Positions 14,587-20,004 of a DNA stretch of 20,004 nucleotides are shown here, piece by piece. Origin of the DNA: Synergistaceae bacterium (lineage in GTDB: Bacteria > Synergistota > Synergistia > Synergistales > Synergistaceae); the NCBI GenBank assembly GCA_012513245.1, contig JAAZCN010000128.1, positions 1 through 20,004 of the forward strand, written 5' to 3'. Below the pieces are notes generated by a model. It had not been told where the DNA came from and did not search any database. It was given only the letters and a program-made list of their open reading frames with translations. How positions within the stretch are numbered: position 1 is the stretch's first letter; each line of letters starts with the position of its first letter. Position numbers and translations under genes: made by a program.

Positions 14587-15945
14587 CTAGATTTTCAAAG
14601 AGATGGCTGATATTTTTCGGAACCAGTCTTTTGCTTCAGCCGCATCCTTTTCGAATCCCTTGCGTCCCATAAGACCGTATGTGTATTTTTTGCCCTGTTC
14701 CACCCCAGGCTGATCAAAAGGATCTATCCCCATCATTCTGCCAGTCATTGCTGTCATATACTCATAGTAGAATATTAGGGCTCCGAGGGTGCTGCAGTCT
14801 ATCTTATCTATCTCGACCCATATTAAAGGGTGTCCTGTCTTGACTATCGCAGCAGCAGTGCTCATCGCTTCAAGCCCAAGCATATTGCCGATCTCTGCGC
14901 CGTCAAGGTAGGAAAGAGGTTTTAGTGCATCGCAATCCACCGGTGGCACACTGACCTGATCACCATGTTTTTTAAAATTTATGATCGTAAAGAGCTTGTC
15001 ATCAGGTCCATCGATGTAGAGCTGGACCTGCGAGTGCTGATCGATCGCCCCTACCGCTCTTACAGGAGTCGTGCCCATCCCTTTTTTTCCAAGGCTTTCA
15101 CCCCAGAGCTGGGCAAACCATTCGGCAAAAAAAGCCATCTTGCTGGAATAGGGCATTATGACAGCCATCGGTCTGCCCTGTTTTTCATGGTAGAGATGCA
15201 AAGATGAGGCTAGCCAGGCGGGGTTCGTATCTATTGAGTCATTCTCAAGAAGATATTTTTTCATCTTCCCTGCTCCTGACAGGAGTGCATCTATATCGAT
15301 CCCAACTGCGCCGGCACTTACCAATCCCGCAGCTGAGAGGACAGAATACCTTCCGCCTACGGAGGCCGGCAGGTCTATGACCCTGCAGCCAGAGTTTTGG
15401 GCAAAGGAACGGAATATCCCCTTTTGAGGGTCCGTTATGACAAGTATGTCTCCCTCGACCCTTCCCCTAAGCTTTATCATTTCATTCCTGAACCAGAGGA
15501 ACTGAGACATTGTCTCAGCGGTAGCGCCCGACTTGCTTACTCCTACCAGAGCAACCCTTCCGTCTTTTACCTGCTCCCAGATGGCACGAGTCTTAGTTGG
15601 GTCCGGGTTGTCTGCAAGATAAAACCTAGGACGGACGTCCTCACAGTTACGAAATTCGCCCAACAGAGCCTGATTCAGCATCAGGCTGCCCAGAGCTGAA
15701 CCGCCAATACCGACATGTATTATGGAATCATAGCTCTTCAGCCATTCTGCAGTTCTTTTTATCTCAGTTGTCTCTATCTCAGGAAGGTCCATCCATCCGT
15801 GGCCATCAGTACTTGCAGGGGTCTCTCTAAGCCATTCGGCAGCTTTGATACATGCTGCAGAATGATCTTTCCTGAAATCGACAAGAGAAAGATCTTCCCG
15901 GCCCAAGGCTCCCCCAAAATGAAAACATATTGACAGGCTGTCCAT
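14587..15945 (-). CDS. pgi: Glucose-6-phosphate isomerase
   Basis: The 452-residue protein is of the shorter bacterial PGI type (about 450). It interconverts glucose-6-phosphate and fructose-6-phosphate in glycolysis/gluconeogenesis. Visible blocks are HVGIGGSALGS (77-87), the phosphate-binding SKSG (137-140), PASVGGRYSVLSAAG (193-207), the base Glu283 in WGESLGK, His304 in DQHSQVQLY and Lys419 in GVEQGK. The start is ATG at 15945, 7 bases after GGGGAG; eight upstream codons in frame lie before that site and are left out. It follows the glutaredoxin gene after 30 bases and probably shares its transcript. Confidence 0.95.
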   Translation of the reverse strand: MDSLSICFHFGGALGREDLSLVDFRKDHSAACIKAAEWLRETPASTDGHGWMDLPEIETTEIKRTAEWLKSYDSIIHVGIGGSALGSLMLNQALLGEFRNCEDVRPRFYLADNPDPTKTRAIWEQVKDGRVALVGVSKSGATAETMSQFLWFRNEMIKLRGRVEGDILVITDPQKGIFRSFAQNSGCRVIDLPASVGGRYSVLSAAGLVSAGAVGIDIDALLSGAGKMKKYLLENDSIDTNPAWLASSLHLYHEKQGRPMAVIMPYSSKMAFFAEWFAQLWGESLGKKGMGTTPVRAVGAIDQHSQVQLYIDGPDDKLFTIINFKKHGDQVSVPPVDCDALKPLSYLDGAEIGNMLGLEAMSTAAAIVKTGHPLIWVEIDKIDCSTLGALIFYYEYMTAMTGRMMGIDPFDQPGVEQGKKYTYGLMGRKGFEKDAAEAKDWFRKISAISLKI

Positions 15946-15975
15946 GAAAGCACTCCCCTTTGCGGTCAATTTTTA

Positions 15976-16221
15976 TTACTTAAGAAGACCTGCTTCCTTG
16001 AGTGTTTCATCGATTTTGACTTTATCAAAACCTACAATGTATTTTTCACCGATCTGGATGACAGGAACTCCCATCTGTCTTGTCTTTTTGACAAGCTCCA
16101 TTGCCGCAACTTTGTCGCCTGTTACAATTTTTTCGTCATATTCAACGTTAAGCGACGAAAGATACTCTTTCGCCTTATTGCACCACGGACAGGTATTTGT
16201 AGAGAATACTTTTACTTCCAT
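15976..16221 (-). CDS. Glutaredoxin-like redox protein
   Basis: This 81-residue single-domain protein has the thioredoxin-fold redox motif CPWC at residues 11-14, the cis-Pro segment MGVPVIQIG and the YIVGFD turn that binds the partner. It reduces disulfides or mixed thiols; the electron donor could be thioredoxin reductase (NrdH-like use) or a low-molecular thiol. The start is ATG at 16221, 8 bases after AAGGAG. It is the first gene of a two-gene unit with pgi. A TATAAT on the minus strand (16279-16274) is a possible -10 box but lacks a good -35 partner. Confidence 0.88.
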   Translation of the reverse strand: MEVKVFSTNTCPWCNKAKEYLSSLNVEYDEKIVTGDKVAAMELVKKTRQMGVPVIQIGEKYIVGFDKVKIDETLKEAGLLK

Positions 16222-16397
16222 CACGATCACTCCTTATGGTTTATATGGGCCGTGAGGATAGACCCTGTTGATAATTATAACGCCAATTAGATGATTTATT
16301 GGTTACTTTCTCTGACTTGATGCAGATATTATGATACCTCGTACCATTGTTGTTTTTTTTCTCTTTTGGGTGGTTTGGTTTTACCGCCTTTTAGATG

Positions 16398-16426
16398 TTG
16401 CAATTATTAACAAATTGAGATAGATT
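16398..16426 (+). promoter_or_regulatory. Promoter of nfnA-nfnB
   Basis: TTGCAA (16398-16403) and TAGATT (16421-16426) are 17 bases apart in an AT-rich stretch, about 60 bases before the nfnA ATG, which has a GGAGG ribosome site. The rest of the 16222-16489 gap shows no gene. Confidence 0.5.
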
Positions 16427-16489
16427 AAACGACGTATGTTTTTTAATTTAAATCGAGATTTTTTTAAGAATTACTAGAGGAGGTACGTT

Positions 16490-17335
16490 ATGTTTAAGAT
16501 CGTTTCAAAACAAAAGATCGCACCCAAAGAATTTGACATATGGATCGAAGCCGAACGCATAGCTAAACATACTAAGGCTGGCCAGTTTGTCGTTCTTCGC
16601 GTCGATGACCGGGGAGAAAGGATCCCACTTACTATCGCAGACTATGACAAGGAAAAGGGACTTATTCGTCTTATCTTTCAGGTTGTCGGTAAAACCACAG
16701 CTGCAATGTCATGCCTGAATGTGGGAGATTCCATCAAGGATATCTCCGGTCCTCTTGGTACTCCAAGTGAAATTGAAAAATTTGGCACTGTCATGATGGT
16801 CGGCGGCGGTGTGGGTATTGCTGCTCTCTATCCGATAATTAAAGAGCTCAAACTCGCAGGGAACAAGGTAATTACGATTCTTGGAGGACGTACTTCTGAG
16901 CTTGTAATAATGAAGGAAGAGTGCGCAGAATATTCTGACGAACTTATCATTACCACAGACGATGGTTCTGAAGGAATGAAGGGTGTTGTAACAGAAGCAA
17001 TGAAGATGGTGGTCGAGCGCGGCGAAAAAATCGATCGTTGCTGGTGCATTGGCCCCGCCATTATGATGAAGTTCGGTACAAAGGCCGCTGCTGAGCTCGG
17101 TTTGCCCATTTTTGTATCGCTAAACCCGCTTATGGTCGACGGGACAGGAATGTGCGGATGCTGCCGCGTAGCGGTAGACGACAAGATCCACTTCGCATGT
17201 GTGGACGGACCTGAGTTTGACGGTCACAAGGTAAACTGGGACGAATTCATGAGCCGCCTCCGCCAGTACAAGGACGAAGAAAAGATCTCAATGGATAAAT
17301 TCGAATCCGAAGTAGGTGGATCATCATGGCAGTAA
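16490..17335 (+). CDS. nfnA: NfnA-type FAD/NAD-binding subunit of ferredoxin:NADP+ oxidoreductase
   Basis: The 281-residue protein has the ferredoxin-NADP reductase layout: FAD-binding RIPLTI (44-49), NAD(H)-binding GGGVG (105-109), and a C-terminal [2Fe-2S] site with Cys222, Cys225 and Cys237 in DGTGMCGCC and FACVDGPEFDGHKV. This combination is that of NfnA/SudB, the small subunit of the bifurcating NADH-dependent reduced ferredoxin:NADP+ oxidoreductase; PyrK-like dihydroorotate dehydrogenase subunits are shorter and sit in pyr operons. An extra Cys224 lies between the cluster ligands. The gene overlaps nfnB by 10 bases. In an anaerobe the complex balances NADH, NADPH and ferredoxin; a sulfide or polysulfide role (SudAB) is the alternative. 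Confidence 0.85.
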   Translation: MFKIVSKQKIAPKEFDIWIEAERIAKHTKAGQFVVLRVDDRGERIPLTIADYDKEKGLIRLIFQVVGKTTAAMSCLNVGDSIKDISGPLGTPSEIEKFGTVMMVGGGVGIAALYPIIKELKLAGNKVITILGGRTSELVIMKEECAEYSDELIITTDDGSEGMKGVVTEAMKMVVERGEKIDRCWCIGPAIMMKFGTKAAAELGLPIFVSLNPLMVDGTGMCGCCRVAVDDKIHFACVDGPEFDGHKVNWDEFMSRLRQYKDEEKISMDKFESEVGGSSWQ

Positions 17336-18735
17336 CATTTTCTAAGCGGAAGACCCCTATAAAGGAACAGGACCCTGAAGTACGCAAAAATAACTTTAAA
17401 GAGGTATGTCTGGGCTACTCTATCGAAGAGGGAATCAAGGAGGCAGGACGCTGCCTCCAGTGCAAAACAAAGCCCTGTATAGCCGGATGCCCCGTCGCCA
17501 TAGACATTCCGGGTTTCATCAAATGCATCGCAGATGGCGACATGGCCGGTGCGGCTGAAATAATGGACAGGCACACCAACCTGCCCGCAGTCTGCGGTCG
17601 TGTATGTCCTCAGGAAACACAGTGTGAAGAACGCTGCACTGTAGGAAAAATGCCCGGCTTCGAACCTGTAGCGATCGGCAAGCTTGAACGCCTTGTCGCT
17701 GAGTGGAAATATAACCAGGAAAAGACAAAGGCAGAAAAGGCGCAAACCACATCAAAAGGCAAAGTTGCAGTAGTCGGTTCAGGGCCTTCCGGTCTAACAG
17801 TTGCGGGCGATCTTGCTAAGAAAGGCTATGATGTAACAATATACGAGGCCCTCCACGCTGCAGGCGGAGTTCTCATCTACGGTATCCCCGAATTCCGTCT
17901 TCCTAAGAGCACCGTCAAGAAAGAAATAGACGCAATGCGGGATCTGGGCGTAAAAATCGAATGCAATGCCGTTGTAGGCAGAAACATAACGATGCAGGAG
18001 ATCATGGAGAAATATGACGCATGTTACATAGCAGTCGGAGCCGGAACACCTCATTTTCAGGGGATACCGGGTACAACACTTAACGGAGTTTACGCTGCAA
18101 GCGAATACCTTACGAGGATCAACCTCATGCACGGTGATAAGTTTCCTGAGTACGACACACCAACAAAGAAATCAAAAAAAGTAGTGGTCATCGGCGGAGG
18201 AAACGTGGCAATGGACTCAGCACGCTCTGCGAAGAGACTCGGTGCAGACGAAGTTACAATCGTTTACAGACGCTCCCTTAAAGAGCTTCCGGCCCGTATA
18301 GAGGAATATCACCACGCTGTAGAGGAAGACATCATCTTCAAATGGCTCAGCAATCCAATAGAATACGTAAACAACGGTGAAGGTCAGCTCTGCGGTGTAA
18401 AATGCATCAAAATGGAGCTTGGAGAACCGGATGCATCCGGACGCAGAAGGCCCGTTCCCATTGAAAACAGTGAGTTTTTCATTGAAGCTGACTGCGCGAT
18501 AGAAGCAATAGGACAGGGTTCCAACAAAGTCCTTCTATCCACATTCCCCGAGATGAAACTTAACAAGTGGGGATACATAGAAGCAGACCCCAAGACCGGC
18601 GCAACTTCGGTCCCCGGCGTCTACGCAGGCGGAGATATAGTGACCGGAGCGGCTACTGTCATACTCGCTATGGGAGCAGGAAAAGACTCGGCTGAAGCGA
18701 TCGATAAGTACATAACTGAAAAGAAATCAAAGTAA
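17326..18735 (+). CDS. nfnB: NfnB-type GltD-like flavoprotein subunit
   Basis: The 469-residue protein resembles the glutamate synthase small subunit. N-terminal Cys43, 46, 51, 55 and Cys90, 94, 100, 104 supply two [4Fe-4S] clusters, GSGPSG at 151-156 binds FAD, and GGGNVAMDSA at 290-299 binds NADP(H). The C-terminal GVYAGGDIVTGAATVILAMGAG closes the FAD site. There is no gltB-like large subunit nearby. Pairing with the FAD/[2Fe-2S] subunit through overlapping genes identifies it as NfnB/SudA, not GltD. The ATG at 17326 has AGGTGG 6-7 bases upstream inside nfnA. YgfK in this window contains the same domain as an internal module. Confidence 0.88.
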   Translation: MAVTFSKRKTPIKEQDPEVRKNNFKEVCLGYSIEEGIKEAGRCLQCKTKPCIAGCPVAIDIPGFIKCIADGDMAGAAEIMDRHTNLPAVCGRVCPQETQCEERCTVGKMPGFEPVAIGKLERLVAEWKYNQEKTKAEKAQTTSKGKVAVVGSGPSGLTVAGDLAKKGYDVTIYEALHAAGGVLIYGIPEFRLPKSTVKKEIDAMRDLGVKIECNAVVGRNITMQEIMEKYDACYIAVGAGTPHFQGIPGTTLNGVYAASEYLTRINLMHGDKFPEYDTPTKKSKKVVVIGGGNVAMDSARSAKRLGADEVTIVYRRSLKELPARIEEYHHAVEEDIIFKWLSNPIEYVNNGEGQLCGVKCIKMELGEPDASGRRRPVPIENSEFFIEADCAIEAIGQGSNKVLLSTFPEMKLNKWGYIEADPKTGATSVPGVYAGGDIVTGAATVILAMGAGKDSAEAIDKYITEKKSK

Positions 18736-18753
18736 TAAATCAAGTGTCAATCT

Positions 18754-18785
18754 AAAGGCCGGGACCTGAAAAGGACCCGGTCTTT
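18754..18785. terminator. Hairpin between convergent nfnB and the MFS gene
   Basis: A 13-position stem (18754-18766 with 18773-18785, one mismatch, one G-U pair, loop TGAAAA) fills the gap between two converging genes. It starts 18 bases after the nfnB stop and ends 2 bases before the MFS stop. The A/T ends of the stem supply short U-tracts in both directions, so it likely serves both. Confidence 0.65.
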
Positions 18786-18787
18786 GG

Positions 18788-19945
18788 TTATGCCTGTTCC
18801 TTAAGAGACTTCCGGAGAGGCATCCAGCAAAAATACTGTACTGCGAACGACGAGACAAAAACAAAAAGCCCCATGAGCCTAAATGTACCACTCACTCCAA
18901 AGAGTGGAGAGGCGAATCCAAACAAGAGAGGAGTTATTACCCAGCCTATATCTAGTACAAGAAGAAGAGAACCTGTAGCTTTGGGATGATACTCGATAGA
19001 TAGAAGGTCTCCTACCAGCGAGAGATCTGTTGGAAATCCCACTCCAATCCCAAGCCCGAAAAGAAGTCCAAACAGGAGGAAAAATATCCAACTGGAACTG
19101 AAGGAAATACAGAGCAGAGATAACCCCATAAGTCCTGCCGCCGGTGCCGCAATTAGGACTCTTGGTATCCTGTCCATAAATTTAAACCCAATAGTTCTTA
19201 TGATGATGCCTGAAACTGCCGCGGAGACCATGAACCATGATGCTGGGACTCCTCTGTCTTCCGCCAATGCTGCCACACAGAGGATGGCACCGTCAGCAAT
19301 AGACATGATAAAAACTGTCAAGTACAGGGTCTTTACTCCTGAACAACAGAACATGTTCTTGTATGTGCCCCACACAGGTTTCTCTCCTGCTTTTGCAGTT
19401 ACATCCTTGATCCTAAGACTTATCGCCAGACATATCAACCCAATTACAACAGGCAACCAGAGGTAATAATTTGAATGTCCCTTTTTTAGAAAGAATTCCG
19501 CAAGAGGAAGTATCGTCGCCATTGGAAACAGAGAACCCGTAGTGAAGAGCGCGAACCCTACTCCTCTGGACCTTGCGTCCAGTATCATCGACTGATAAGC
19601 TATAGTTGCAACTATAAAAACACTTGCGCTTATTCCCGATATGGCCCTGAAAAAAAGAAGTATGACCGGGTCTGAAAGAGATAAGGCTATTCCGGTAGCT
19701 GCAGCGGCAGAAAAAATGGAACTCCCAATAAGTGCCTTTCTTATGCCGAGCCTCTCCATCGTCCAGCTGCCAAGCGGCCTGCAGATTATCATAGTCATGT
19801 AGAAGATGCTTAGAAAGAGCCCAACTGCCCTTGGGGATGCTCCCATCGCGCTGTAAAATGGGACGAAGATAAAATAGACATTTGCAAGGCAGTTGATCCC
19901 GTAATAGGAAAGAAATACCAGCAGGACCTGTTTTGAGATCTTCAT
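18788..19945 (-). CDS. Major facilitator superfamily transporter
   Basis: The 385-residue protein is almost wholly hydrophobic helices, about 12, fitting a compact inner-membrane MFS carrier. After helix 2 there is the loop RPLGSWTMERLGIRKALIGSS, a form of the MFS motif between helices 2 and 3. A longer polar loop near residues 190-205 (DVTAKAGEKPVWG) divides the two six-helix halves. The second half has the Gly-rich GLLFGLGIGVGFPTDLSL. The substrate cannot be told from sequence; sugar, drug and metallophore exporters all look like this. Its ATG at 19945 has a G-rich ribosome site about 10 bases upstream. A promoter is probably in the last bases of the window (minus-strand TATAGAA-like) but is not certain. 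Confidence 0.88.
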   Translation of the reverse strand: MKISKQVLLVFLSYYGINCLANVYFIFVPFYSAMGASPRAVGLFLSIFYMTMIICRPLGSWTMERLGIRKALIGSSIFSAAAATGIALSLSDPVILLFFRAISGISASVFIVATIAYQSMILDARSRGVGFALFTTGSLFPMATILPLAEFFLKKGHSNYYLWLPVVIGLICLAISLRIKDVTAKAGEKPVWGTYKNMFCCSGVKTLYLTVFIMSIADGAILCVAALAEDRGVPASWFMVSAAVSGIIIRTIGFKFMDRIPRVLIAAPAAGLMGLSLLCISFSSSWIFFLLFGLLFGLGIGVGFPTDLSLVGDLLSIEYHPKATGSLLLVLDIGWVITPLLFGFASPLFGVSGTFRLMGLFVFVSSFAVQYFCWMPLRKSLKEQA

Positions 19946-20004
19946 TAAAAATGCATCCCCCGTTTATCCTTACGATTTGTTTTCTATAATCCTATCTTTT
20001 AAAA

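Overview
The window comes from a bacterial chromosome of medium GC content, most likely a strict anaerobe that ferments amino acids and purines. Pointers to this are a selenium-type molybdenum hydroxylase, the large flavin/iron-sulfur protein YgfK, an NfnAB-type pair for handling electrons between ferredoxin and NAD(P)H, and an active 5-oxoproline/glutamate module. The gene content would suit Synergistota or an anaerobic Bacillota. This placement is inference: there is no rRNA or other phylogenetic marker in the window.

Layout. (1) 85-5648, minus strand: ygfK followed by a fused [2Fe-2S]/molybdopterin xanthine-dehydrogenase-type hydroxylase, 14 bases apart, closed by a strong terminator at 23-67. 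(2) 5649-7459: a long non-coding, repeat-rich divergent region. It holds 11-bp-period heptamer arrays in mirror image upstream of the ygfK and ygeY promoters, short hairpins set between AATTCCCC-like motifs, a block of about 250 bases able to fold over long range (candidate RNA), and a toxin-antitoxin locus whose RelE-type toxin is destroyed by an internal deletion. (3) 7460-10666, plus strand: ygeY, a compound 60-bp repeat, ygeW and a coupled 185-codon gene of unknown function, then a terminator. (4) 10750-14144, minus strand: an overlapping operon pxpB-pxpC-pxpA plus a D-glutamate-cyclase-like protein. (5) 14255-14443: a small orphan gene. (6) 14587-16221, minus strand: a glutaredoxin-like gene and pgi. 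(7) 16490-18735, plus strand: nfnA and nfnB, overlapping. (8) 18788-19945, minus strand: an MFS transporter.

How the genes fit together. xdh, ygfK, ygeY and ygeW are members of the selenium/purine gene set known from the E. coli yge/ygf region and from anaerobic gut bacteria that break down urate and other purines; ssnA, hyuA and ygeX are absent here. The pxp operon feeds 5-oxoproline into glutamate. NfnAB would balance NADH, NADPH and ferredoxin during fermentation.

The most unusual part is region 2 together with the repeats before ygeW. Each of the three purine units (ygfK-xdh, ygeY, ygeW) is preceded by an array built from 7-base words separated by 4-base linkers, with a different word set before ygeW. 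These may be a regulatory system, a mobile repeat family, or both.
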